Positions 47,001 to 58,084 of a stretch of 64,000 nucleotides of DNA are shown here, piece after piece. The translations under genes were made by a program, and so were the position numbers. The stretch is from NCBI GenBank assembly GCA_039111635.1, contig JBCAQO010000001.1, positions 3,224,001 through 3,288,000 on the forward strand, read 5' to 3'. Below the pieces are notes generated by a model. It had not been told where the DNA came from. It did not search any database and worked only from the letters and a program-made list of their open reading frames with translations. Numbering within the stretch: the stretch's first letter is position 1; the number at the start of each line of letters is the position of its first letter. The DNA comes from Heterobasidion occidentale. Taxonomy: Eukaryota; Basidiomycota; Agaricomycetes; Russulales; Bondarzewiaceae.

Positions 47001-47123
47001 CTCCTGGAAGAAGCTAATATAGGAGTCTGCCAAGATTCGCAGATGAAAGTCGAACAAAGGTATCGGGCCACTTTGTGGACCTTCAAGAGATGTTCGAGGG
47101 GGGTTGTCCACGGAGCTGGCCAT
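44057..47123 (-). CDS. F-BAR and RhoGAP domain protein (Rgd1-like)
   Basis: Cortical GTPase-activating protein for Rho-type GTPases. Fifteen exons (47123-46999, 46942-46922, 46865-46744, 46691-46621, 46578-46438, 46373-46151, 46085-45963, 45913-45834, 45780-45707, 45645-45342, 45282-45253, 45191-45105, 45052-44977, 44937-44693, 44641-44057) encode 768 residues. The N-terminal half is an F-BAR coiled coil (FHLRILADSYISFFQER, RLHQKSKAIDTYLDDH, QAQETQDRTRKRVKEEL) with a Ser/Pro insert. The RhoGAP domain begins FGVSMVDYA and has GIYRVSG with the arginine finger, LLKLYLRELPEPLF and KNLAIVFGGVIF. A Pro/Ser-rich tail with PxxP motifs follows. In yeast, Rgd1 acts on Rho3/Rho4 at sites of polarised growth; target specificity here is inferred. 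Confidence 0.93.
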
Positions 47124-47324
47124 CGCTTAAGGGAAGTTCGCGTTAGGTGTGAAGAGAACGAACAATGACATGGAACCCGCTGAGCACTATTAGACCTCGC
47201 TATCTTCCCGATTTGGAATATGCTCTCACACCCCTGATTCTGACTTCATCTTCTCAAGTAACCTCTTCGGAAACTCTTGTTCTAGAGCCTCAGAATACTT
47301 GAGTGTTTGCATGTGCCACCATAC

Positions 47325-49626
47325 ATGATCTGCACCCGCTTCCTCGCACCTGTATATCCCATCCATCGAAACATTGCACGTAATTCCATCTCGATGTCGC
47401 ACTCTTTCCGAACTATCCATCCCGGGCGTATTGACATACCTGAGAAGATGGAGATCAGGTTGACCGAGGTAGAGGAAAAAATCTGTACACTCCTGGATGA
47501 GTGTACGAAAAATCTCGCCCGACAAAAAGAGATCACTACTTCATGCAGGATCGCAGGCGGCTGGGTGCGGGACAAGGTCAATTTCCTTTTTTTATTCTTA
47601 CTTGCTCCAGTTGCTATTTCCATTCGCCATACACCCTCTCATTCCGTCTGACTCATATATATCAGCTACTAGGCTCTCAAAGCAATGACATCGACATTGC
47701 TCTGACCGACATGATGGGGTACCCATTCGCGCTAAAGTTTAACGAATTCGCGAACGAAACAGAGAACATCATAGTCAAGGCAGTTTCCAAAGTGAAGGGC
47801 AACCCAGGCCAGTCGAAACATCTAGAAACGGCCAAAACATCGGTTTTGGGGGTTGAGTTGGATTTTGTCAACTTGAGAGACGAAGAGTACGCCGAAGGCA
47901 GTCGGATACCGACCAGTGTGGTGAGCAACGATGCATACTCCAGATGCTCCTTATTCTCAATGTGTCCACTCGCCGTGGTTCTGTAGACTTATGGGACACC
48001 CCTTCAAGACGCGTTACGAAGAGATATCACTATTAACTCTCTGTTTTACAACGTCCACACGCGGGCTGTCGAAGATCACTGTGGAAAGGTATATCGACCA
48101 ATCGAGCCGTGGTGCACTGAATCTTAATCTCTCTCAAGGGTTTGGAGGACTTGAAAAATGGTATCATCCGAACACCCTTGCCGCCCAGACGGACTTTCTT
48201 GGACGATCCTTTACGAGTACTTCGCTGCATCAGATTTGCGAGCAGGTTCGGGTTTGAAATGGTACCTGAGCTAGAGGACACCGCTCGTGACCCTGAAATC
48301 CAGGTTTGTCTTTTTGTTTTAAATGAAACAAAACCTGGTATAATCGAGTTACCTTTTCCGTGGTGCTCGACAGAGAGCTCTGAGTCAAAAAATCACTCGA
48401 GAGCGAGTTGGAGAGGAAATAGACAAAATGATGTCAGGTAGGCTTCAAGCATAGCTACTCCTTCGGCGCTCCTAGACTCATCCACGCGTGGTCCAGGTCG
48501 GGATCCTCTTCGGTCGATTCAACTCATCGATTCGCTGTCATTATTCTCGACAGTATTCTACGTTCCGCCGACATTGGCGTCTGCGTTATCCTCTTCCCCA
48601 CGCCCGTCCTACACGTCTGTCGCTGCTGCATCTATTCTACAAGGCTTCCTGAATCCAAAAGCAACAGCTTTTGATCATCCTCCCCTTCACTCTCTTTTGA
48701 CCTCGCGGCTCTCTGACTCAACCTCCGCATCGGCCATCCCTCGCTTGTATCTAGCATGCGCCCTCACACCATATACAGGCGTAACGTATGAAGATGGTAA
48801 GAAGAGAGAGAGGCCCGCCGTTGAGGCGGCGATCAGGGAGGGATTGAAGATCGGGACAAAAAATCACTACCTTGATGGCATTCCTGCCCTTTTTATCGCG
48901 GCAGAAAAATTGAAGTCTCCCATAGTAGGTAGTGATAAATTCAAGACCCCTGGCGAGCGTGTTGCGATCGGTGCGTTCACGCAAGACGATGCGAGTATCG
49001 CCAATGATCGCTCACGGTGATTGTGAACCCTGTGCTGACTTTCAGGTCGTATGCTACGAGAAATCTCGGTCCACAATCCTTTAATGGATTCTCACTGGAC
49101 ATCTTCACTGTTATTCTCACTCGTGCAGGAGCTTGTCCCATTGTATGCACCTGGAGAGGACAGTTTCAATGGTGCGCAGTGTCATCTCATTGCAAGCCTG
49201 ATTTTGATCGTGGGCTCTACAGTACGAGAGGCCACAGAATGCATACAAATGTACAACACCTTCGTTGCGCGTGTCGAGGAGCTGGGCTTAGACAAAATGG
49301 TAGACATGAAGCCCATCATCGACGCAAGTTTCTGTTCGGTTATTTTTCACAGCTTTTCCGCTCAAACTTTACATATACCACAGGGTCGCGCAGTCGTCGA
49401 GATACTCGGTGCGAAGAAGCCAGGCCAGTGGACTGGCAAAGTGCTCTCGACTGTGATCGATTGGCAGCTGGAGTATCCTGACGGGACCAAAGAACAGTGC
49501 GCCGAGTGGCTCAAGGGCGAGCATGCCTCGGGGAGAGTGAGCATTGATGACGGGCCGTCGACTGCGAGCGGAAAGCGGGGGAAAGGTGGTGACAAGGAAA
49601 CCGTGACCAAGAAATTGAAGCAGTGA
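47325..49626 (+). CDS. CCA1: CCA-adding tRNA nucleotidyltransferase
   Basis: Adds the 3' CCA to tRNAs. Exons 47325-47576, 47666-47920, 47987-48088, 48139-48303, 48374-48437, 48497-48970, 49046-49171, 49223-49323 and 49384-49626; 593 residues from the first ATG. The head has GGWVRDKLLG and NDIDIAL (catalytic Asp-x-Asp), then DITINSLFYN, and RTFLDDPLRVLRCIRFASRF for template-free nucleotide choice. The C terminus is basic (KKLKQ). A second in-frame ATG at 47394 would drop 23 residues that are basic and lack acidic residues; yeast CCA1 uses alternative starts for mitochondrial and nuclear/cytosolic forms, so the same may hold here. The last intron (49324-49383) starts GCAAGT. Confidence 0.95.
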
Positions 49627-50059
49627 TGAGCAATGGTATTCGTTGGCAATGAAAGAGACTTGACAAGACAATTCACACAACAACGGTAGCCGACTCTTCG
49701 GAGTACTAAGTTCAACTCTTGATCATGAGCGGATCATAACATCGTGCAACAATTTGGAGACGATCCGACGGAGGGTAATCAGGGCCATGAATAGTATTAT
49801 TGGGATTCGATCTGGAACAGAGTGGCGTAATTGTCGTGAAGTGATGGAAGCATACAATGTAAGTGATTTAGATCTTGGTACAACAAGGGATGGAGACAGC
49901 GGGAAGATACAAAGCAGAGGAAACATAGCACGGCGGATGGAAGGGTGTGCGAAGCATGGAGCTGAGTCATGGCCCGAGTTTGGAGACATGTGGACGGAGC
50001 AGGCAATACAGAAACAGTGAGTAACAAGTCGAACGGATGGAAAACATGAGAGTAGAAAG
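49627..50059. other. intergenic, convergent 3' ends
   Basis: 433 bp between CCA1 and the HMG-box gene stops. No additional signal seen. Confidence 0.6.
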
Positions 50060-51553
50060 TTAGTCGAACTTCGTCCACTGCCTGAGTAGATCATCCCCAA
50101 TGGTATCGAGAAGGGGCACGGCGTCGGGGCCTGGAATTTGCAGGTGATCTTCTGCCGGTGCTATAAGATCCCTGATCGAGAATGGAAGCGGCGCACTGGC
50201 CCACGGATCGGTGAATGACAATGGACCATCGGTGAACATGTCGTAGGGAGACGACACGGACTGGGTCGAGGAGCTAGGGAGCGTGAACGGATCTTCGTCT
50301 AGCTCAAACACCCCAAAGAGGTATGATGCATGGTGGGCGGGCATGGACTGAGGACGTATGACTCCCGGGAAGAGCTCACTGGCCGGGATTCCACTGTAAG
50401 AAGATTGGAAAGAAGGATCGGGCGGTAGTTGTTCGTAATTCTGATCAAGCAAATGTTTCAGCATTAAATTAACAAGCCCCCATTAGAAGATGAAGACTCA
50501 CTACTGTTTCGTTCTCGAAGATCGACATTGAGAGGTCAAGAGGTGGGATATCGGCGGTCGGAATGAACCGATCGTCGTACCGGTCGTCATCACCGCCATT
50601 ACATGAGATGCAAGAGGGTATGAACGAGGAAGGGTGATCGGAGTGAACTGACAGTGACTGAAGAGTAGGAGTCAGAGTGGAAGTGGAAGTGGAAGTGGAA
50701 GTGGAAGTGGAAGTAGGGGTAGAAGCGAAAGTGGAAGTAGAGGTGGGCCTGGGAGTGGCAGTGGGCTCGGGACCAAGAGGCAGATCGGCGACTTCGGTGC
50801 CGGGGGAGTGGTCGCTCTCAGCATCCAGCTCCCCATCCATTATCTCCAAGTCCTCACCCTTCACGTCACTCATCAACAAGGCAGTGACCTGGTTGCACCG
50901 CGCCTTGTCCACTTTGCCGGCGCGCCTGGCTCTCCTCGAGTTCTTCTCCTTTCGAGAAGCGGGCTGGTACTTGTAATCTGGATAGCGTTCTGAGTGAAGA
51001 CGCTGCGCCTCCTGAGCAATCGCTTGATATAGCTCGCGCTGGGTGTTGGTGAGCTTTCGCCAACTACCGCCTGCCATGCAACTGATGTTACTGTGATTGC
51101 GCTCCGCGTTCTCCAAAGCCTTCTGCTTCGCCCAGAAGTGAGACCTATATACCATGAAGCAGTTGGGGGGGCGAGGGATATATCCCTCCTTGCGCTTGCG
51201 ACCATGAGAGGCGTCGAAGTTGTAGGACTGGCCATTGACGAGGCAAGCTAGCGCAGGGGAGGCAGCGATGACCTCTCGAGCAAGGGGAGTGGAGAGGACC
51301 GAGGATGGGTCTGAGGTCGGCGATGGGGTTCCGATCGATGTGGGCGGTGTCTGCGCCGAGGGCGAGCGAGGTTCGGGCTTGGGAGCATATCCTGCGCTGC
51401 GGTCGATGGCTGGATGGCCCGAAGAGGCAAGTGAGCAAAGACGCGGGCGGCACACAAGCACCAACACCGGCAAACAAGACGCGTACCAGCCTGCGATGGG
51501 TGATTGGATAGCCGGTGCGATCGGCGGACCCGGGCGTTGCGAATGGCTGGCAT
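50060..51553 (-). CDS. HMG-box transcription factor
   Basis: Sequence-specific HMG-box (MATA/SOX-like) DNA-binding protein. Exons 51553-51487, 51391-50502 and 50440-50060 give 445 residues. The HMG box is at about residues 94-163, starting IPRPPNCFMVYRSHFW and continuing SNISCMAGGSWRKLTN and AQEAQRLHSERYPDYKYQP. A basic stretch RKEKNSRRARRAGK follows as a likely nuclear signal. A Ser/Thr run encoded by a hexanucleotide repeat lies at 50675-50715, then acidic and Pro-rich activation-like regions (FIPTADIPPLDLSM). Mushroom genes of this class include mating and development regulators (for example pcc1); orthology cannot be set by eye. Upstream spacing to ROK1 is 0.9 kb. Confidence 0.88.
50675..50715. 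repeat. GGAAGT hexanucleotide tandem repeat
   Basis: About six copies of GGAAGT in the coding strand complement of the HMG-box gene; it encodes alternating Thr and Ser. Length polymorphism between strains is expected. Confidence 0.85.
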
Positions 51554-52481
51554 GGTAGAGCAATGTCAGAGCGAATACAGGAGCGGGGAGAACTCGAGTT
51601 GGGAGTGCTGCTGGCGCATCTGCTGCTTTATGCGGCCCCTTATAAATGTTTCTGTCGACATACCCTTCTTCGTCGTGCAGGCCTGACCTTTGTGAAGACC
51701 TCACCTCAAAATCGATGCATACCGTTCAGAAGAGCTTCGAGATCTGAATCTTCCCACGGAGTTGAGTCTCACAAGCTTTGCGCATGACCACTGCATAACC
51801 TCGCACGACTTCATAATACAGTCGGCACAGCGCGGCACAGATTCAGCACACAGGTGTGGCCAGCGTTGATTCGATTTCAATGCGTTGGCTCTACTTAGGC
51901 AGCATTTTAGGCAACGAGGCATTTCTCAAAGGCCTCCGTACTCTAATTTCGGATAGGCCGAGAGTTCAGCACCTGTATACCGGTCCCATGCTGCACGAGT
52001 GCATGAGCTGCTTCAGCTTCGTGATAATCCTTGGTAAATCAATCGTGATGACGACGAAGTGATTTTATGTACCTCTAGCCATTGAAGAGAGGAATCAGTG
52101 TCTCAAGCCGTCTAGTCGACCTAATACAGCGATATATAGAAGGCTAATCGCAACCACAATCTAAGGCCCGCGAGAGATCGGGAAGCCGCCCCTTGCAGAC
52201 CGGAGGCGTGGGGAAAAGGGTCATACCTTGTGCAACGACACAGGCCAGCTGTGAAGACACATGTCTGTCGCGCGAAGAATCATACCGCGCACAATATCCT
52301 CGCTTGTACGCAAGTTCAACAAGGCAACACAGTGACGAGGAGAGCGAGCACCTCGAGCTCTATTTGCAAATCGGGGAGTATCGCTCGGAAAGGAGATACC
52401 GATGGACCCAACGTTCCGACAAAGCATATCCGGTCTACGTCATTGTGGCGGGAGAATCCGTGTGACTACCAGCAATCTGAT
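51554..52481. other. intergenic upstream of the HMG-box gene
   Basis: 0.93 kb with the HMG-box promoter and the ROK1 3' flank. Small frames of up to 90 codons show no family resemblance. Nothing further assigned. Confidence 0.6.
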
Positions 52482-54653
52482 TCATAAAACATCGCTTTTT
52501 TCCACTGTGACTTTTTCCTTCCGCCGCTTGCTACCAGCAATCATGTCCCTGCAGGTAATCAGGAAGACATAGTTAGCTCTACGCCTCATGGCCCAACACA
52601 CGGACACCACGTACCGCTTCTTGATCGCTTCATTTCGACCGATCTTCCGTGCAGGATTGACAGCCTCGGCGCGCTTGACCTTCCCCATCTGTCTCCGCTT
52701 CAGCTTGGACGGCTTTGGTAGTTTGAGGATCCACTCAGGTACTGTAGATCCTGATTGAAGGAGGACGTTGGCAATCCTATGAAAGGCAATCAGAGCTGGC
52801 ACAGGGCGAGGCAATTCAGTGAAAACATACGATTTTAGATATGGTGCGTCGTCGTTGGTGAAATATGTGATGGCTTTGCCCTCTCGTCCCGCCCTACCAG
52901 TACGCCCTGTTCAAACGGTTGGTGCATGCTACAGAAATCAGATGACGCCCGAATACTTACCGATTCGGTGAATGTAGCTTTGTACGCTTTGGGGAAAGTC
53001 ATAATTGATGACCTCCCTCACCCCCTTGAAATCCATGCCGCGCGCCATGACTTCTGTGCTAACCATGATCCAGCTCTCTCCACGCCGCATTCGACTCACC
53101 GCATCCTCACGCTCTTTCTTGCTCATTCCAGCGTGTAAGCAGTCTACATTAGGCACACCGTTCAAAACAAGTTCCTCTGCAAGGGATGTCGCACGAGGTT
53201 GCGAGGATGTGAAGACGAGGACTGGGGGGTTATACGGCTGATTTAAGTAGGTGAGGATCGTCGGCAATTTCGAAGGGTCATCGGCCACATATGTGAGGGA
53301 CTGTGCAATGAGTGGCAAAGGTGTGTCTCTAGGTTCACGAAAATGTGAATGTGTGCATAAACCCGCCATGCACAAGGTCGAGCTGTAACGCACTTTAAAC
53401 CGACTACTACACGTATCGGGTTGCGAAGCATATCCATTGCCACCTTTTCGGCGTTCGCGGGGAGTGTAGCGCTGAAAACGGCCTTTTGTACGTTTTCATG
53501 TGTGCAAGATGAAACGACTTCTTGAACTTGTGAGAGGAACTCCGCGTCTAACATACGATCCGCTTCGTCTAATATGAGATGTCGAACACTGATATACCAG
53601 TCAGTTTTCGGAAGAATTGAAAGCGCTGAAACGTACTTTTCCAATTCAAGGTTTCCCGACTGAAGGCTCGAGACAAGCCGCAGAGGTGTACTGATGATGA
53701 TATCTGTTGCCCGACACTTTAAAAATACTCCGTTTGCGTGGTTTCTGCAGTCACTTACCAACTTTGTTCCGCACATTAGGATCTGCAAGAGTAGCGGCCG
53801 CGGCTTTGCTGAACAAGACGATCCGCCACTTTCGTCCCTGCGCGAGTTTCATACACTCATTATGAATTTGATGTGCAAGTTCTCGAGTTGGAGCTAGAAT
53901 AACTGCTCGAACGCCCTTCTCGTTTTCAGACTTGGAACTAGATATGGGTGCGGCCAGGCTAGCCATGACGGGGAGGAGGTATGACAGGGTTTTCCCTGTA
54001 CCTGTAGGAGATATTGCGGCAAGGTCCCGAGACTGATAAGGAAAAAAATCATCATAACGTCTTGTAAGTATAACTCTCTCCACCTACCTCCAGTAATATT
54101 GGAATACCATGCGATTGTATGCCAGTCGGATGCTTGTATCCATACTGCTTCAAGTTGGTCATTAGGTGAGGCGGCAAATGATACCGGTCCTTGAGCTCCT
54201 CGAATGTTTCTGCTGAACTCGGGACGTTCGAGCCTTTCGCTGTAACTTTATGTCTCTGGATGGGGTTGGAGGAGGTCGAGCCTTCAGCTGGAGTGCCTTC
54301 GTCTTCGCTCTCTTCATTCTCTTCTTCGTCGGTATCTCCACTGAGCTTCCTTCTCTTTCCTTCTGAAACTTCCCCATGTTCAGCAGTAGCAGACATATTT
54401 GATGCCTTCCGTTTGGGAGCACCGGTTTTTGCATATTTAAAAAAATCTAAGTCGGCTGGAAGCTCTGCATCCAAATCTTTCGTTGCCTCTTTTCCCCGAG
54501 TACTTCTAGGCTTCGTTTTCTGCACTGACACGGTCAGACAAGTAAGTTGTGTGCGCGAAGCGCAGCGCTCACATTGAACAAATCGATTTCGTTTTGGAAC
54601 CTCTGCTTATTGAATTGGACCCCTCCTCGCGAAAGTAAGCGGAATGCTTCCAT
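52482..54653 (-). CDS. ROK1: DEAD-box RNA helicase for 18S rRNA processing
   Basis: Nucleolar ATP-dependent RNA helicase (DDX52 in animals). Exons 54653-54573, 54519-54088, 54032-53759, 53703-53637, 53588-53394, 53328-52961, 52906-52831, 52776-52615 and 52548-52482; 573 residues. The N terminus is charged. Motifs in order: Walker [79 protein letters not shown]. The [15 protein letters not shown]-motif region and the C-terminal [18 protein letters not shown] distinguish ROK1/DDX52 from other DEAD-box proteins. It diverges from VPS28 with 284 bp between starts. Confidence 0.95.
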
Positions 54654-54937
54654 GATCTATTAAGGGGGAGCAAGACGGTCAACGGATCGAGAATAAAGAG
54701 CCGTCGTTAATGAAAGCGAAAGCGAGATGCGAGAGTACAAAGCAAGCCGTGATGCAAGAGAGGACAATGAAAGAACCGTCGGAAGCCCAGCCTGCGATCG
54801 GACAGTCTTGTGTATGTTTTGCGCATTCCCGGGGGTCTCTGGGGTCTCTCAAGGTCATCGGCTAGATGAGATTCGCGCTGAAGATGGCGACATAGTAATA
54901 CCAGTCAGCGCTTCAGCCGTAGTCGTCCTCTGGCCTC

Positions 54938-55861
54938 ATGTCTATACCTCTCTCCCTAGACGAAGAAGTGCGCCTCTACACCACCAATGCTGAGCGCGAG
55001 AAGTATGAATCTCTCGCTACTTTATACGGCATCATTGTAGCCCTCGACTACCTGGAACGCGCATATGTTCGTGATTCTGTAACTGCTGCTGAGTACGGGC
55101 GTCATTATCTTCGCTTCAGAGCTCATAGACTAAGAGATTGAAACGAAGAGGTACTCTCCTGCATGCACGCGGATGCTATCTCAGTATAAGACAATGCTGA
55201 AGCTAGTCGCCGACGACGTAACGAGTATCGAACAATTCATGGCTCGGTATCGAGTGAGTGAGACATCTCTTAATCGAAGAGTAGCGTTCGTCACGCTGAG
55301 TTGTCCTAGATGGACCATCCAGCTGCTCTGCATCGGCTCCAGGTCGGTGTTCCTGCGACAGTTGAGCATTCAAGTGAAGCTGGGCCGGAAACAGGCAAAT
55401 GGGTAGCGGAAACCACGCAGGCACGTCCTCTGCCTGTTTCTTATATTCGATCTCTTTTCATCATAATATCATCGCAGAGCTTTATCACGTTCATGGACGC
55501 TCTCAAGCTCCGCTTGCGTGCCAAAGACCAACTTCACCCGATTCTGCAGGAGTTGGTGACCGGGTATGCGCGATTCAAGGGCAGCAAGGACTGGGAAGGA
55601 CGCAGTAAGATGGTGGGCTGGTATGTAGAAATCTCGTCACCCTGTGTCAATAGACAAAATCGTGAAATCGCCTGCTACAGGCTAATCACATTGAACGGCA
55701 TGAAAGCATCCGAAGAGATTACAGAGGAGCAATCTCGACAGGTGAGTAGGGCTGATACAATCAATATTCCTCGTATCTGAACCCTCGAACAGCTGTTATT
55801 CGATGTCGACCATGCCTACGCAGAGTTCTTCAGGAGTCTTAGTGGTAAAGATGAACCATAA
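54938..55861 (+). CDS. VPS28: ESCRT-I subunit VPS28
   Basis: Endosomal sorting protein; its C-terminal helical domain recruits ESCRT-II. Exons 54938-55092, 55151-55253, 55310-55420, 55478-55620, 55681-55741 and 55793-55861 give 213 residues, the usual size. The N-terminal ESCRT-I core contribution reads EVRLYTTNAEREKYESLATLY, LERAYVRDSVTAAEY, CTRMLSQYKTMLKL. The C-terminal four-helix bundle has FITFMDALKLRLRAKDQLHP and LLFDVDHAYAEFFRSL. The third intron begins with GC (see findings); read-through of its 57 nt is also open but would put 19 extra residues ahead of FITFMDAL. Confidence 0.93.
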
Positions 55862-56115
55862 CTTGATGTATGGATATCCTCCTGTTTAACACGGTGCTTT
55901 AGCGGCGGCTAACAGACGAGCAACATAAAATAATGATCGTCTTGCGACTCATCGACTGAATTTGAAGTGCCCCGCATAACACGACGAAAGCATTTCTATT
56001 ACATCTATATCTATAGATAAACCCCAAATGCGTCTATAGATGAAGCCCAAATTTATCTAGAGGGAGGTAAATCCATTGCGCTGTCGATCCTTAAGATGTA
56101 TGAGCACGGCAGCGA

Positions 56116-57595
56116 TCACCGTGCAGCAAGGGTATTCCAACCCTTCTTGAGTTGCTGTATATTTGAACGATCTTTAACCATTGCGCTTTATCACAGAATG
56201 AAAAACCTACCTCATAGAACACAAACAAAAATACTGTATTAGGACCCAAGCGCACGAAAGCTGGAGTCCAGCCCTTGAAGAGAAAGCGTGGACCTTCATC
56301 CCGTAAGGATTGCCGAAGGACATCTATTGGTCGAGCGTTCCCGCTCTGTGATAAACTTGAATAATTTGTTAGACGGAAGAAGAGAGGTGGACGAACTTGG
56401 GACATGATTCTAGATCGGATGACATCGGCAGGAGCACAGACAGCTAAAGTGATGTAAGCATGCTAATTAGAATAGAACAGTCACAAAAATGTACTGACTA
56501 GTTGCAACCGTCCCTGCCATGCAGCTTGCTATTGTGTGAAGTAATAGATTATCTTGCAGCTGATAGTTGACAATGGGTATAGAGCGATGGAGCAGGATAA
56601 CCTTGAAGAAATCGTAGCTGTGAAGATCATATGAGGTCATTAGACATCAAAAGATAGCTACATACTTACGAGCCAACCTGCGAGCCCTATAGCATATCCA
56701 CTTTATGATTCTTTTAAAGCCGATGATTTTGAAAACACTCACGTTCATCAATATTGCTCTGAGCTACGACTAAGACCTCAGTATCCTGGATAAGAAGACA
56801 TCAAGAAGAAGGCCTACAGTATTTGTCCCGAGTCCCCTTGTTAGGCCACCGACGCCTTCATTTCGGAGGAGACTGACGAGACCAGTCAGAGCGTTGGAAT
56901 AGTTATAGCGCTTTTCTGGAGGACGCGTACTGTCGCTTGTCATCCGTACCAACAGAATATCTAGGTGGTTGTTATTGAAAATTACAAATCTGATAACCAG
57001 CCGAGCTCACCAGCAGGATTGCCAGCAACGCCGCCTAAACCACCAGCTGCCATAGCCGCTAACAGCAGTTCAGACGGTGACGGTTGTCTGTCCCTTGACA
57101 AGCTAAACTTCATCTTCTCGTAGCTCCCCAAGCGCACGAGGGAGTAAGTCATCTGTCGGAGGACAGAGGCGGTGAGCCCAGTGTACAGGCTGCGGATGCC
57201 AGACTCTGCAATGGTCGTACGGAGGACTGTGAGGGTTGATGTTCGAGATGATCCAGATACGAACTGCACAGTCTGCATTCGACTTAGATTACGGGTGAGT
57301 CAGGCGAAGTTTGCATCTCAGAATAAAGAACGCACACTTTCGTCAGGTCCAAGGGATGCGTACAGCATGCAGCCACTAAATAAGGCGTTCAATGACTCTG
57401 GTTATATTGTCTACGCATAGAAACACACTGGATGCAGCCACTCCTTATTGTATGAGACACTCGGGTTAGTGACAGATTAGCATCATGATTGTCTCATGCT
57501 AACCTCCGAGCCTGCCAAAATCATGAGAAGAGACCTTCATATCTGAATAGGCTAAGAACTTACCAGAAAGGGTATCCACTCTGAGACTTGGTCAT
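56116..57595 (-). CDS. DIC1: mitochondrial dicarboxylate carrier
   Basis: Inner-membrane transporter exchanging malate or succinate for phosphate. Exons 57595-57564, 57511-57504 (8 nt), 57443-57429, 57375-57336, 57282-57011, 56960-56818, 56763-56743, 56686-56670, 56617-56499, 56443-56397, 56345-56211 and 56154-56116; 295 residues. The three carrier signatures are HPLDLTKVRMQT, NPADILLVRM and APADVIRSRIM, with PFWLGGVAASMAACC before the first and FLFKGWTPAFVRLGPNTVFLFVFYE near the end, matching DIC1. Twelve exons, several tiny, make this gene easy to mis-predict. An ATG-initiated frame upstream (57836-57612) does not splice into it and was left out. Confidence 0.92.
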
Positions 57596-58084
57596 TGCGA
57601 AGCTTCACCGGTCACCGCGTTAGCCAGGAACTTGAGATGAAGATAGTACTGCTGGAAGCATATAATAGATAATTCTGGTTCTGCGAGAAAAACCAAGCGG
57701 TAACACAACGGGCCGGGCGGTCGTAAATACAAACGGCCGATGCCGCCTGTGGGTCAACTTTCACGAGCAGATGCACGTCCCAAAATCTAAAGGCCTTCGT
57801 CGGCTTGTCGGAAGGAATGTCTGAAAATGCTGCCATACTTTACTGCCTCAAGTTGTCAGGACATATTTCATTTTTGCTGTTCTAAAGTTATGAAATAATC
57901 ATGAGGTAAGGGTGTCCAAGGGATTCAAAGGCCGCCTACGCGGGGGACCGGGGTCCGTGCGTGAGGATAAGGTTGAGAGGCGTGTGGCGCTGTTTGACGC
58001 CGTCTTTGACTTCCAACCACTCACACCTCCTCGACTCTTTTCCTTGGATTCTTTCTCCACCTTCACCCACTTTCAATCTGCAAA
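57596..58084. other. intergenic, divergent promoters of DIC1 and SUB2
   Basis: 489 bp. A 74-codon ATG-started minus-strand frame (57836-57612) lies here; it may be a small gene or a 5' exon of unknown use, but has no support. Confidence 0.5.

Noticed and set aside
57612..57836. 74-codon ATG-initiated minus-strand frame upstream of DIC1
   Set aside because: No recognisable family, no splice path in phase into DIC1, and short enough to occur by chance; mentioned in the spacer entry only.
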